Positions 35,201-46,699 of a DNA stretch of 64,000 nucleotides are shown here, piece by piece. Origin of the DNA: Crambe crambe (lineage: Eukaryota; Porifera; Demospongiae; Poecilosclerida; Crambeidae); assembly GCA_963924555.1 (NCBI GenBank), contig OZ004586.1, positions 2,996,501 through 3,060,500 of the forward strand. Reading direction: 5' to 3'. The position numbers and the translations under genes were made by a program. The stretch's first letter is position 1. Each line of letters opens with the position of its first letter. The notes beneath the pieces were generated by a model that searched no databases, had not been told where the DNA came from, and saw only the letters and a list, made by a program, of their open reading frames with translations.

Positions 35201-37821
35201 ATCAGAAACATGTGGAAAGTCATCTGTGATAGGAAGTGTGGGGCAGTCATCATGTTATCCAACCTTATCGAGAATGGAATGGTATGTGCACATGTGAATC
35301 ATAAGTAGGTACACACTATAAATATGACTGTATGTACATATAGTTTTTTTTAGTATTAGTTATGCCTACAGAATATGAATTTTACTACATTAATGAAGTG
35401 CAGTGATTGTCTACTGTATGATGCTAAGTAGTGAAATTTCTTTGCTAAGTAATAGCATACCGTAAATCTGGAAAATTTCGTAGTAGATTTAATTTCGTAA
35501 GTGACGAAAATAAAAAAATATGAAATTTTCTATCAAACGAACAATAATAAAGTACAAATAAATAGAGCAATGAAAATTTGGATAAACGGTCAAATCCACG
35601 TGCACGTGTGTTGATCGCGATCGATTGAATTGGAAAGCCAAGATATCTTTAAGGAAGTTTCTCAAGGCTAGAGATGGACTCCCAGACCCCAAGGGTTCAC
35701 TCTCCATGCCCTCAGCAACAATTTCTTTGGCGAAAAGCAAACAAAGTCTGTGACAGTATTATGTTTAGTTGTGTATTTCCATTAGTTATTATACATGACA
35801 TTGTATCATCCTATAGTTATGTCATTTTTGTATGTTAGTCTCGTGATAGAGCAGCTGCTCATAGTTGAGAGTTGACTGATTTGGCCATTAGTATTTCATA
35901 CTTTTACAAAGTCTAGATACTTTCCGTGGTAAATGTCCTGTAACTGTCTTATTCTTTATCACTGAAATGGCGTATCCATCTTCGGATTACTTGGCTCATT
36001 CTAATACTTTTCCGATAGCTGCCATCCATATCGCTTTATAAATATGGTAGTACTACCTCCAACTGCTACTAGCTATTCTAATAAAAACACATGATATGTG
36101 CGCACGTGCGTTATTTTGAATCCATGTTTAACGTTTACGAAATGAATTTTACACGAAATATTTCATCCCGAATATTTTTCTACATGAAAATTTCCCGATT
36201 TACGGTATATCTATTGATGTGGCCACTTAGCTAAATATGTGATCATGACATCTGATAAACAATTTATAGGAGAGTAGTTGTCAGTACTGGCCAGTGGAGG
36301 GGGAAATGGCTCAATTTGGGGAGTTCAAAGTGGATCTTATTAATCAGGAGGAGTTAACTGGGTTCACCATCAGGACACTTGACATCTTACAATATAAGGT
36401 AGCTATTATTGTCTGGCATACAAATAATGTCTATCCTGATGAAAATTTCAGATATGTACGTAGCTAGTAAGTATTTCTTCCATATTTCAGTATTTGGATC
36501 TAACTTTAGAAAAAAATATTCAGCAGGGGCGTAAGTGGTAGGGGGGCTGATGTATGTGTGCGGGAAAATTTTTAGCTGACCACGCCCACTTTCCTTAACC
36601 ACACCCATTTTTGGATACCAGTGTACCACAACAGTGGCATCAGTGCTTGTGATTGCATGAGGTCTTTGAAGATGGACCAGCATCATCACTTGCAAATATT
36701 TATAATGTATGCAATCTTACATAGATAGTTACCTGCATCAATTTGAGAACTGAATTGGAGTGATGAATTCTCCTCTGTGCCATAGTAGAGCCAGGTGTTT
36801 ACTAGCTAATACTTAATTAACCAATGTCATCTCATTCTGTGATGTTAATACTTATCTAGGTGTTATTAACACTTAGTTGACATGCAGCATCTGTTTTGCA
36901 TATACTAATGCCTATGTGCAGGTAGTATCCATTTTGAGTGGGGGGCTGAAGCCCCCCCCCCCCCCCCCAGCCCCCCTGCTTCTTATGCCCATGTTCAGTC
37001 CAATAGCTATGATCACCTTTTTTCAACTGAAATTAGCTATTTTTAGGTAGCAATTCATCTATTCATATTAGACCAAAAAGACCCACCAAGTGATTCAGTT
37101 CCACATCACATGCTGGAGACCAGATGGAGTGTGTTATAACCTCAAGAGTGTGGTGGATGTTGTGGAGGAGCTCTCCAAAATACAAAGGAAGACGGGAAAC
37201 AAACCTGTATTCATACACTGCAGGTATACTCACATAGCTAGCTATTGTATCACTTACCATGAATCCTTTCCTTGGCATTAATTGCATGTCAAATTGGTAA
37301 GGGATCATCAATGGTGTACAGTTATAGGATGCAGTTTATTCTTGTGAGGACCATTGGGTTATCATTATTTTTGTGATGACCATTGGGTATAATATAACCA
37401 TTGAGTCACAGTGATACGTAGCAATGGAGTTTCATTATCACAACAGACATTGGATAACTGATAAACTAATAGATGCTTGCCCAAAGTATAAGTTAGCAAT
37501 GAACATTCCTTCTGCACTGCTATTTTTTCTAGTGACACAGTGACCAGGAGTGGAATGTTCTGTGCCATAGCCACCATCATTGATCGATGCAAGACAGAGG
37601 GAGTGGTGGATGTCTTCCAAGTGGTCAAGGCACTTCGTGTCCAAAAACCAGGGGCTGTGCCCACTCTGGTGAGTTCCTTTGTGTCATCTATGCATGCAGC
37701 TAGCTCTTCATGGAAATATATACAATCATTCATTATGCAGGCAAATTACAAGACCTTATTTGATGCCACACTTGTATTCTTGGACTCATTTGATACTTAT
37801 GCCAACTTTCAAAACATTTAG
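29231..37821 (+). CDS. Receptor-type tyrosine phosphatase with five FN3 and a cytoplasmic Ig domain (copy 2), intact
   Basis: Best-supported model: 23 exons totalling 3786 nt (1261 residues). Exons: 29231-29318, FN3 at 29462-29716, 29815-30129, 30190-30477, 31037-31321 and 31382-31675, helix 31724-31829, 31884-31969, Ig 32039-32442, 32545-32632, 32697-32779, 32878-32914, 32981-33195, 33279-33442, 34252-34387, 34510-34659, 34715-34808, 34862-34926, 35147-35281, 36270-36398, 37072-37223, 37533-37668, 37741-37821. D1 shows [24 protein letters not shown] and QTPEQY, all the hallmarks of an active class I phosphatase. D2 has CWRPDGV for the WPD loop and [10 protein letters not shown]. Exon 8 uses an acceptor 3 nt further in than the paralogues because theirs was lost. 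Intron 14 holds two decayed copies of the start of the active-site exon. Introns 19 and 20 carry transposons. Confidence 0.9.
34130..34251 (+). repeat. Two decayed tandem copies of the start of the active-site exon
   Basis: ATGCAGTGTTTGAGTGAACTGG (about 34131) and ATGCAGTGCTGGAGTACTGGTA (about 34191), each followed by ACATTCATCTG.ATTGACTAT, repeat the acceptor and first 45 or so bases of the real exon at 34252 ([14 protein letters not shown]). Spacing is about 60 bp. Both copies have small deletions that remove the active-site arginine or change frame. Confidence 0.75.
35460..36205. mobile_element. 746-bp element with CCGTAAATC ends and TA flanks in intron 19
   Basis: The left end CCGTAAATCTGGAAAATTTCG and right end ATTTTCCCGATTTACGG-like are inverted repeats of roughly 25 bp. 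TA lies directly outside each end. There is no transposase frame inside, so it is non-autonomous. A TA duplication would fit the Tc1/mariner group but does not prove it. Confidence 0.55.
36524..36993. mobile_element. hAT-like MITE, CAGGGGCG ends, 5-bp target duplication, in intron 20
   Basis: The left end CAGGGGCGTAAGTGGTAGGG and right end (reverse) CATGGGCATAAGAAGCAGGG match imperfectly. TTCAG flanks both sides (36519-36523, 36994-36998). It includes a run of about 17 C (36952-36968). Confidence 0.65.
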
Positions 37822-38239
37822 CTGATGGATTTAGCTGGGTAGTTGGTTACTCATGTAACTAGCTATACATGTTGTTTGTTTGTTTGTTGCAAAGTAATGA
37901 ATTGTTATTAGAAGATACTAAGGACCCCATGTGAGGTCACAATGCTGTTATGTATTTATCAGAGACATTAGAGATGTTGAGGCCAGTGAGACTACTATAA
38001 CCTCACCACTTTGTGGGGATAATTATAATAATCCAAAATTCCCCTCTAATTGCACCAGATTGAATCTATGTAAGAGGCCCCAAAATCTTCCTGGGTGGCA
38101 TGCTCCAAGACTCCCTAGATGGCATGGCATACTGTCATTGCTGTGTGATCACAATGATAATATGGCCTCACCTCTTCAATAATTATTATTATGGCAGAGT
38201 TTTATCTAACTTCTCACCACTAGTTAAGTTTAGAAATGA
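37822..38239. other. 3' flank of phosphatase receptor copy 2
   Basis: No gene. It is the duplicate of 21762-22178, with small indels (for example an added ATTATTATTATG stretch near 38182). Confidence 0.65.
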
Positions 38240-38442
38240 GGTGTCATTGCTACACCAAAAATGGGTTCAAAACTGTGTGAAAATGACACCCCGCCATTTG
38301 ACACAGTAAAAAGTGTGCCCACAGTACCAAAAGGTGCACCATGACACTCTATGGTGTCACAGTAACATAGCAAGTGTGCTACAGTGGCATGAAGATGTAC
38401 GTGGTGTCATGCTGCAGCGACACCCCATTTTTTACAGTGTAG
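38240..38442. mobile_element. MITE-like repeat, about 200 bp, copy 2
   Basis: Same sequence as 22179-22376 in the same place relative to the phosphatase gene, ending TTTTTTACAGTGTAG. It has a few substitutions and short indels. Confidence 0.5.
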
Positions 38443-38930
38443 AGGACCCGGAACGGGAGTTTGAAAGTATATAGCTATAGCTACTAAAATTTAATTTGTA
38501 GAACAAATGAATCTCACTGATTATAGTTAGCTAGAGCATAAATTCTCAACTCTCTATGCAGTCCAACTAAGCACCGAAGAACTATAAACCAAGAAAAAAC
38601 ACGCACAAATCAAGAAAGCAAGAAAAGATATGCACAAAACCAATAACCACTATCCAACAAAAGCACACACAGCAATGATACAAAGTACTAATTAATTACA
38701 CAAAACTACTAACCCACAGTCCCCACAGAAATTATTCACTAGACCAATCTTCGTGAACAGTCGTCTACTCCTAAGTGTATGCTCCACATCTTTTTTCCCC
38801 TCCTCCTAGATCCTCGAAATAGGCCCCGCCATAATTACTATTCCAGCATAATTTAGAGAATAATAGACCTTTCTACATAATAGAATAATTCTAGAATAAT
38901 TGGAAAATTTGGGGGAATATATAATTAGCT
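38443..38930. other. Intergenic, no gene seen
   Basis: A-rich on this strand with many AAAAC/ACACA stretches, similar in texture to the LTR at 4965-5217. I could not find paired ends, so I do not call an element. Confidence 0.4.
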
Positions 38931-39040
38931 ACACTGTAAAAACAAAAGTGTTTACTGCACACTATTTTGTCTCAGTTTTGTTTTTAGTGTGTGTATTGGG
39001 ACAATTTAGTGTGCAGTACACACTTTCATTTTTACAGTGT
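38931..39040. mobile_element. 110-bp MITE with ACACTGTAAAAA ends
   Basis: ACACTGTAAAAACAAAAGTG at the left is mirrored by CACTTTCATTTTTACAGTGT at the right, with internal GTTTACTGCACACTA/TAGTGTGCAGTACAC. It is too short to code. The flanks show no clear duplication. Confidence 0.7.
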
Positions 39041-39239
39041 ATAAATTGGTTTGGCTTTTGATATTATTTTTGTTGTATCATCTTCACAGGTAATGTTTAC
39101 ATGTAGATGGTGTAGTAAGCAATTTACGTAGTGCTAGTATAGCTGAGCTTGCATGGCTTGGCCTGCTTGATAGTAGCAGAAGATATTCTAGTTCAAGAGC
39201 TGTTATTTAATTGCCTTCTGGATAGATTGGAGAATCTGA

Positions 39240-39484
39240 TTTAGCACGTAAAAGAAAGGTACAAACCAATCCATGTAAGGGAGTCAAGAGAAGTAAAGGT
39301 GCTGCTTCTTTTGAACCACAGAATGTTTCTCTCTCATCTAGAATTAAAGAATTCCCTGATCAACATCTTTCGATCAATAAGGGTGAACTGTTGTGATGCA
39401 TGCAGAGAATTCCTGTCCCTAAAACGTGTTTTTTCCATAACAATTTTATGGATAAACAAGCATCCTCACTGCAAGACTATATAG
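39240..39484 (+). pseudogene. BED-like zinc finger fragment of a transposon-derived protein
   Basis: An open stretch (about 39248-39391) has a basic segment (ARKRKVQTNPCKGVKRSKG) and then SRIKEFPDQHLSINKGELL. After a shift it continues CDACREFLSLKRVF and later HPHCK. The pattern hydrophobic-FP-x(5)-V/I-x(2)-G-x-L-x-C-x(2)-C-x(n)-H is that of BED/CGGBP-like fingers at the amino end of hAT-type transposases. Only the finger remains and the frame is broken at the first cysteine. Confidence 0.45.
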
Positions 39485-39859
39485 AAACATCTGTCATGTT
39501 ACAATAATAACACATGATTTTACTGTGTCACAAACACTTAGAATTCGATGGAATAATAGCCTTTCTTTCCAGAAAAATTGGAAGTTTGGGGGGAACAATT
39601 ACCAGCTTTTTGAGAATAAAAGAATAGAATAAAAGGGAAGGCAGGGCCTATCCTCAAATCAAATAGCTAGGGAGCTCATAATTGTGTTCTTATCATGCAG
39701 TGCTGCTAACATCTTTAGAACATTCTATGTACTAAATAATTGATTCTGTACACAATGTTTGCATTGTACTAGCTATAAAAGTATTCTAGTGGATATCAGA
39801 TTAGCGTTAGCGTTAATTTAAGGCTTAAAAAGTGCTATGCAATAGAATGTAATGCTCCA

Positions 39860-41807
39860 ATGAGAATGTCTCCATTTATAATATTATTGATATTGTGCCT
39901 CTGCCCTTACAAAGGTATGATAATTATGAGATGAGGTAGTTATTTAGCATGCTTAGCATTAATAACTTAGTTAGTACGCAGCTGTTACTTGACTGGCAAT
40001 TAGACAGACCCTGGGAGCAGTCATTGTTAGGAGTCCAACTGCTGTTTGAGTTAGCTAGTTACACTATAGCTAGTAAGTTAGTTCTAACTGTTGCAATGCA
40101 TGGCTAGTAACCTGCAAGACATACATAGTTTAGCTACTGAGACTGTTATTAACTACTTTTCTTGTTTCTTATAAAAGGTACTTCACAGCTAATTTTGACT
40201 GCTACACCTGACTTGACTAACTCAAGAATATGTCCTGGACTGGTTCAGTTCACTTGTGCCAGTGCTAGAGCACCTCTAGGACTATCATGGGTAATAAATG
40301 GCAGTATTCAAGAGTCATACATATACCTGTCAAGTGATACCTTCCCAAAGTCATTGGACATTAACTTTCCGAGTCCACTCCCTAGAGTAGAATTACAGAT
40401 CATCAGCACTCACATTAATAGTGATAGACAAACTGTTAATACGTATACGTTCTACATTGACGGGCAATGCAACAGTTCTCAGAGGCTTGGCCATTGAATG
40501 TGTGGCCCTGACCACATGCAGTGGAAAATTAACTGTCAATGTCACAGGTATGTGCAAAAAATTAGAGATCCATTTATTGGGCTAGAATTATGGGCTAGGG
40601 ACTAGGGCGAGGTGGATAAAAGATAATCATGTATAGTTACAAAAATCATTGAATCCTGCTTGATAATAATAATATCAAATAGATCCACCTCCTCACCCTT
40701 CTATTTCTGATGAAAACTGTTTCATTCGTGGAAGGTCAGAGGTCTACCTCCAATGGTCTTCATCTTTTACCTCTCAATATGGTGTGGAGAGTTATCATGT
40801 ACGAGTGAGTCCTGTCACTTCCTCCTGCTCCAGTGAACGGGTATTGAGTCCCAATGAAGACTACAGCTGCTCTGGATTGGATCTGGGGACACGCTACTCC
40901 TTCACCATTAGTGCCATCAACTGTGGGAACCAAGAAGGAACAAGAGCCACCTTCACTATCCAACCACAAGGTGCTACGTAGATGTCTTTTCTTCAATGCT
41001 AATTGATTTATTTTGCAGTTCCACAATCTCCTGTGATCCAGGCAGTAAGACCTGTGTACCAAAACAGTATGCTGCAAACACTTTATATAGAGTGGAATCA
41101 ACAGGTAAGTTTATACACAACTACTAGTAGCTGAATTAAGAAACCTCCAAATAAAAAAACAACACACTCTAGCTAAAGGACAACCTCTAAAAGAGGATGC
41201 TTATTTGAACCTCTGCTTATATAAGGCACACCTCTCTACAATGGATAAAATGCTTGGTCCCAACTTATCTTTTACTGAAAATAATACTTTTTGTTCTAGC
41301 CCACATTGATCTCATCAAGCTGTTTGTTGGATATGTCCATTAACACCACTGTAGTCTTGGAAGATAGTAGTGGAAGAAGGATAGATGAGAGGATGATAAG
41401 ATGCAGCAGAGTTAATTGCTCCACTTCCTTCACTCCCTCTTTTTCTAATCGTTCTGTGAGCTATCGTGTCCGCATCAGCAGCACTAACGTCTTTGGGGAA
41501 TCTTCTTCTTCTGCAGTATCTGACATAATAAGTGAGTTCATTACACTCACATGCCACCATTCTTTTTAATTTCAGCTGTGCTTTGTTTAATACGTTTTGT
41601 TATACAGGTGTTTCTGATCAATATATCATGCTTTCATGGATATTTGAGAATGTGTGACCACAATTGTCTGCCTCCCTCTTTGAGTTATTGATGAAGAAGA
41701 GACTCAATGTGTGATGCAGTATGGTACGGATCCGTCCTTTCAGGTTTTGAGTTCCACCATTATCGTCCCCCTCAATATCTCCACCCCACTTTATGCAGTT
41801 CAAAAAG
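39860..41807 (+). CDS. Ig/FN3-like receptor or secreted protein, 5' part, one frame break
   Basis: This gene is unlike the neighbouring family. Exons: 39860-39914 (signal peptide MRMSPFIILLILCLCPYKG), 40178-40547 (Ig-like: FTCASARAPLGLSWVING), 40683-40970 (FN3-like: VYLQWSSSF...YHVRVSP...YSFTISAINCGN), 41019-41104 and 41300-41531 (second FN3-like: YIEWNQQ...VSYRVRISSTNVFGES), 41685-41807. All joints are phase 1, as in ectodomain genes. In the second exon, ATTGACGGGCAATGC carries one base too many: the frame runs to a stop at about 40497, while the +1 frame continues openly to the donor (ECVALTTC). The last donor coincides with the start of a palindrome at 41807. No transmembrane exon can be assigned with confidence; ORF 42714-42804 (SMLRTVALTVAILFSCCALWLY) is hydrophobic but unlinked. 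Confidence 0.6.
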
Positions 41808-42042
41808 GTAATTTATGCTGAGTTTGCAGTAATTTTCCGGATACTGTTTGTATTCTCCGAAAATTAACATTGTATTACGGCAATGGACTTTCGGTGCATT
41901 GGCGATTCGACTGAATCAATGCAGTAGTAATAAATCAGTCGAATCGCCAATGCACCGGAAGTCCATTGCCTTAATACAATGTTAATTTTCGGAGAATACA
42001 AACAGTATCCGGAAAATTACTGCAAACTCAGCATAAATTACC
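41807..42042. repeat. 236-bp palindrome at a splice donor
   Basis: Arms of about 108 bp from GGTAATTTATGCTGAG to its complement CTCAGCATAAATTACC, with two or three mismatches and a spacer of about 20 bp near 41925. The inner GGCGATTCGACTGA also appears at about 42672-42686 outside the palindrome. Confidence 0.85.
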
Positions 42043-42838
42043 ATAAAGAATGGCAGCTGTTTTAGTGTGAGTTGAGGCCCTATATTCTACAAAAGATGGT
42101 AAACGTTCATCGAAAGATATTCAAGCACATGGAAGGCTTATTCAAGAAGGTAATGATGCATGCTTACGAAGTAGCTAGTTGTAGTATCATTAGACTTCCT
42201 GAAGCTGAGAGTGCACCTAGTCCAAGTGTACAGGCTGAAAGTACCAGTGGAGAGAGTGGTCAAATTCCATTTCTCCATGAATTAGGAATTTGATTTTTTG
42301 TGTATTGATAGTGCTAAGATGTATCATTCCTGCCTGCAAATTTTGTTTTGTTCTGAGAATTTTCTTGTGTATTTAATGTGATATTTTTTTTCACAAAATT
42401 ACTTCCAATAGTGTGATTTCATTGCAAGACCCCAAGAAGACATTTCCCCCATGGAAAGAGTACTACAATATTTGATCTTTTCTGAGCCTAGATTCATGTG
42501 ATATTTATCAAGAGGAGGGTGAAGAAGTTATTAAAATTTCATATAAGAAGTTTTCAGAAGTCATGATAGCCATAAGTGGAGAGTGACCAGCACACCAACA
42601 CACCTGCTTCTTTTTTTCCATAAAAATTGTGCCCATTACGTCACTTCCGGTTTATTATTAAAAATTGACGGTGGCGATTCGACTGAATACGCGGGAGGTG
42701 GAGCAGAAACATCAATGCTAAGAACAGTGGCCTTAACAGTAGCTATTCTTTTCAGTTGCTGTGCACTGTGGCTTTATGTATTAATGGGTGTATTAGAATC
42801 TTAATTAAGCTATATTGCATACACATAGCCATTATAAT
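42043..42838. other. Unassigned stretch with short open frames
   Basis: Open frames at 42072-42293 and 42583-42804 exist but show no known domain. The second ends in a hydrophobic helix. GGTGGCGATTCGACTGAA near 42671 repeats the centre of the neighbouring palindrome, so part of this is repeat-derived. Confidence 0.4.
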
Positions 42839-42927
42839 AACAGGAAATGATTATTATTGCTTCCACTATGCTATAAGCTAACTTTTACATATCTCTGACA
42901 TCTTCATTTAAGTTCTTAGCAAAGATC
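42839..42927 (+). promoter_or_regulatory. Upstream block (class 2) of short receptor pseudogene
   Basis: CAGGAAATGATTATTATTGC...TTCCAC.ATGC and TTCTTAGCAAAGATCATGTTG are shared with the region before 56402 but not with the class 1 genes. Confidence 0.4.
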
Positions 42928-44775
42928 ATGTTGAATGATGTGCTGATTCTAACTCTTGGACTTGTGTCCACTCTCTCATCTGTACAGAGTCAAGGTGAGT
43001 GCTTTTAAGGACTCAAGCAGCTAGCCAACTTACAAAAATGACGATTCAAAAGATTTCATTAATTCACAGAGATTGATCCTATGTGTGCATAGTTACAATC
43101 CATTTCAGAATAAGACTATGAGGATGTACTGTATGTCTATGTACGATGTATGTATAGAACAAGCTCCTACTAACCTCACAGGACCTGTGAGTGGCACTGT
43201 AAAAGCTTATCATGTAGCTACAATCAGTAACTAATGAGTGTTCTATCAGATTTCAGCAGGCCAATAAACATCACTTTCTCATCAATCAATAACTGCCACA
43301 TCTGTGACCATATCCTGGACCCAGCCTCCATTCAGTCTCCCAATGGATGTGGATGAGTATAGAGTAGAACTGAGACAAGTAACTGATGCAAGGCAGTTGT
43401 GTGCAATGGTTGAGGATGATATGTCCAGGATGACTAGTGGTATACTTCAACAGTAGATTTTTCTAACCTACAGGAATTCAGTATTTACAATGTAACCATT
43501 ACTGTTATATTACCAAGTGGATTCAATGCTACTTTGACATCAACTGAAGAGTTCACTACAAAGGCAGCTGGTATGACCATACTGAAATCACATAGCTGGC
43601 TAATAACAATGCTAATGGTTTGCTCTGCTGCAGCACCTATACTGCTCCCCCACGCAGGATAAACACTCCCTCTATCACCTCCAGAAGTGTTAGTGTGTCC
43701 TGGACACAAATCACATGCATTGAATGTAATGGACCAATCACTGACTACACAGTGGAATTCCAAAAAGTGGAAGGAGCTCTGATCCCTGGTGTGGTGGAGA
43801 ATAGGACCTTCCAAGCTAATGGACTCACTCCTTACACAAACTACACCTTCAGAGTTGCTGGAGTCAATGACAATGGCACTGGACCCTTTTCCAATGTAAC
43901 CAGTATTCTGACAGAAGAAGAAAGTAATTTTCTAGTTACGTAGCTATTAATTTTGTGACATCAATTCTACTATATTCTTTATGTGTAGCTCCTGGTCCTG
44001 TGTCTAACCTTGCTGGTACTCCTAAGTTCACTTCCATTGTATTCACTCGGAGTCCTCCTCAAGAACCTAATGGAGTCATCATCAGTTAAGAAGTCATTTA
44101 CACAGTCAATGGCAACAATACCATCAGAGTCAACACCTCAGACTTGAGCACTACATTCACTATCCCCACAAACAAGAGTCTCTGCTAGTAACAGTCACTG
44201 CTTACACAAGAATAGGTCAAGGAGAACCTGCTAATTTGCCTGATCAGACTTCACTTGAGTTGTGTGAGTTATTGACCCTCCTATATAGCTATAATCATTG
44301 CTGCCACTTGCAGCTGTAGTGATGAATGTTATGGTGGAGATGTTGTCTAATACTTCAGTTAATGTTTCATGGGAAAATATTGACACTTCAGAGCCCACCA
44401 TAAGCTAAGAGTCTTCTATAATCAACCTGGAAATATGGATGCCTTTGTCAATAGTCCTAACAACTCTATTGTTATTGATGATCTGATATGTAATGTGGAG
44501 TACTTGTTTTATGTAGTTATTGCTGAAATTGATGGGCAGACATTTACTGGACAGAGATCAATGTTTGTGTGTCGACTGAATGTATGTTACTGGAACTGCT
44601 TCACAAGTTGTGTTCTTATTATACTTGTTTACCGCTCCTATATCACCACCTGCTGGCAGTGCACTAGTTGGAGTCAGTAGAACAGAATTATCCATTGCTA
44701 TTGTCATCACCTTTCTCTTGACTGTCATAGTATACACTTCCATCATCATTGTCATAATGAAGGAATAAAGAAAGA
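42928..44775 (+). pseudogene. Short FN3 receptor pseudogene (class 2 signal peptide)
   Basis: The signal exon 42928-42994 (MLNDVLILTLGLVSTLSSVQ) is intact. FN3-1 is reduced to its two ends (about 43158-43206). FN3-2 is 43250-43570 with frame shifts (extra CAAT at about 43285, missing bases at about 43441). FN3-3 is 43634-43923 with a 2-nt insertion (CACCTATACTGC). FN3-4 is 43989-44263 with TAA for TAT and internal deletions. FN3-5 is 44314-44581 with a stop. The transmembrane exon (about 44632-44775, SRTELSIAIVITFLLTVIVY) is preceded by CCG in place of the CAG acceptor and runs early to a stop. A scrap of the tail exon (GAATGGAAATGGATGTTTGT) sits near 44846. Confidence 0.85.
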
Positions 44776-44867
44776 GTGAGTAATACAGCTACCTAGCTAC
44801 ATATAGATCATGCATATTATGTATATATATATATATATGTATAAGAATGGAAATGGATGTTTGTGCA

Positions 44868-45401
44868 CCTAGCTAGCTACTTTTATAAACCTGCATGCCA
44901 ATCAATCAATCATCTACATACGTGACTGACACATCCTGTGGTTATGCATGTGTCATTTATAAGCTAGCTATTTAGTTATAGCTGAGTGAGTAACCATAAT
45001 TATAGTAGTTCATAGCTTCTTTTAAAAAATGATCCATAGATTCTGTTGGTTTTATAGACAGCCATGCAGTTGTGCATGGCTAGCTAGATGGAATGGGCAT
45101 AGCTACTAAATTTAATTTCTTCTTTAAGCACTATGACTATATGTAAGTTGTGGACTGTCGGAAAATATTCGGTCCGGTCTAAAATTTGGTCCCCCCGACC
45201 AAAAAAATCACAATATTTTGTCCTACGTCAACATAGAATGTCCGCGCCACGTGGCCTAATGCAGCTGCATATCGCACGCAATGGCAGCTAAGCTATCTCT
45301 TATAAAAAGTATCCTGAGGGCAATGAAAAAAGGATCATTCGAAGTAAGGCAGCTTAAAGATGTGTTTTATTTGAAGTTACTGGAAAGAATAAGGTAGCAA
45401 A
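44868..45401. other. Intergenic; flank similar to 13270-13400; left target duplication
   Basis: No gene. Bases 44868-44960 match the region upstream of 13450. GGTAGCAAA at 45393-45401 is the left 9-bp duplication of the next element. Confidence 0.5.
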
Positions 45402-46576
45402 TAGTCTCGCGCGGGCCAGACTCTCACACGCAGAAGAGAGAGTCTGGTCAAACTCCTATACAGGGTTTTGCGCGATCTTTGCACATTGAATTCCAAAAGC
45501 GACACGCGCATGCTCAAAATTGCTTAGCAACTGGCATGCAATATCCACGAAAGTTTGCCTATTACTTCATTTACCTGGCTTGTTGTAGAAGGAAGAACTT
45601 GTGAAGTCACACTGGATGACATTGGAAGTTGGGCTCTACCAGCTCGGGGTACCGATACTCACCGATGAGAAGTTAGTTGCCAAGCAAATTTGAGCATGTG
45701 CGTGGCGCTTTTGGAATTCAACGTGCAAAGATCGCGCAAAACCCTGTACCGATTTTATTCTAGAAATCCATGAAAATCATGGATAGCATGTGCAGAACAC
45801 GTAGGTACGTCTTCAAATTTGAGCGCGCACGTAGTCTGTACTTGGCGAGCAGATAATTGCTGCCTCTTTATATCTAGCTGCATGCAATCGATAGCGATTA
45901 TCCTTTCATGAAGGAGCTTACTGCTTTTATTTGTATGACTTTTAGAATTGAATAGCCAAGCCTAGGTCCACCTTCTTGGATAACTTCAAGAAATCGTTGA
46001 GCCATCTTTTTGCTCACACTATTTCGACTGAGTCATGACGTTTTTTTTGTTATTTTTGTTTTTTTGTTGTTGTTTTTTTATCTGATACATGTCCCGAAAT
46101 GGACCATATGACAAAATATGATGTAGACATGTAAAGAAGAAAAGACATGTAGTTAAAAACAAAAGCAACAGCAACAAAAAACATGTAAGGTGATAAATTT
46201 ATTCCACAAGGTGAAAACCAAATTCAGTGTGTATGAGGTCAACTGGTGCAGACTTGATGGCATGACCTCTGTGTGAGCGTGCACCTCTAATTCATCTGAT
46301 AGAAGATCTTAATAGTGAGAAACTCAACCTGCACCGAAGCCATGACATGGTGAGGTTGTATGGATTATCCCATTTTATTGCCAGAAGGGATGCCAGTCGT
46401 TTATAGAAAACGGTAGCTTCACTGCCCATACCCCCAGTAGCCGAGAATATTAGGGGAGTCATGACGTACAGTGACGCAACTTTTTATGTGCGACGTGCGC
46501 TGCTGCTTACTCAGCAGTATAGGAGTTTGACCAGACTCTCTCTTCTGCGTGTGAGAGTCTGGCCCGCACGAGACTA
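45402..46576. mobile_element. 1175-bp non-autonomous DNA transposon, 59-bp TIR, 9-bp target duplication
   Basis: The left end TAGTCTCGCGCGGGCCAGAC and right end (reverse) TAGTCTCGTGCGGGCCAGAC match over about 59 bp (through CAAACTCCTATA). GGTAGCAAA flanks both ends (45393-45401, 46577-46585). A second, inner inverted repeat lies at about 45461-45540 and 45670-45750 (GGGTTTTGCGCGATCTTTGC). There is no coding frame. The 9-bp duplication and the TAGTCT terminus match the 5.1 kb element at 50554-55638. Confidence 0.85.
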
Positions 46577-46699
46577 GGTAGCAAAATTGAGAATCCCTGA
46601 CTAGCTACTGATATACATATACATACACTATAGCCTAGGGGGTCAAGTATATCACCAACAGTGAAGAAAAGAAGAGAATTATGACTTCACATGTCATGT

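Noticed and set aside
42583..42804. Hydrophobic frame as the membrane exon of the Ig/FN3 gene
   Set aside because: No matching acceptor or phase could be found and repeat sequence lies between; left unassigned.
44820..44840. AT dinucleotide run as a promoter element
   Set aside because: Simple (AT)n microsatellite inside a dead gene.
45402..46576. Assigning the 9-bp-duplication elements to Mutator
   Set aside because: Duplication length fits, but no MULE transposase is visible and the larger relative codes for different proteins.
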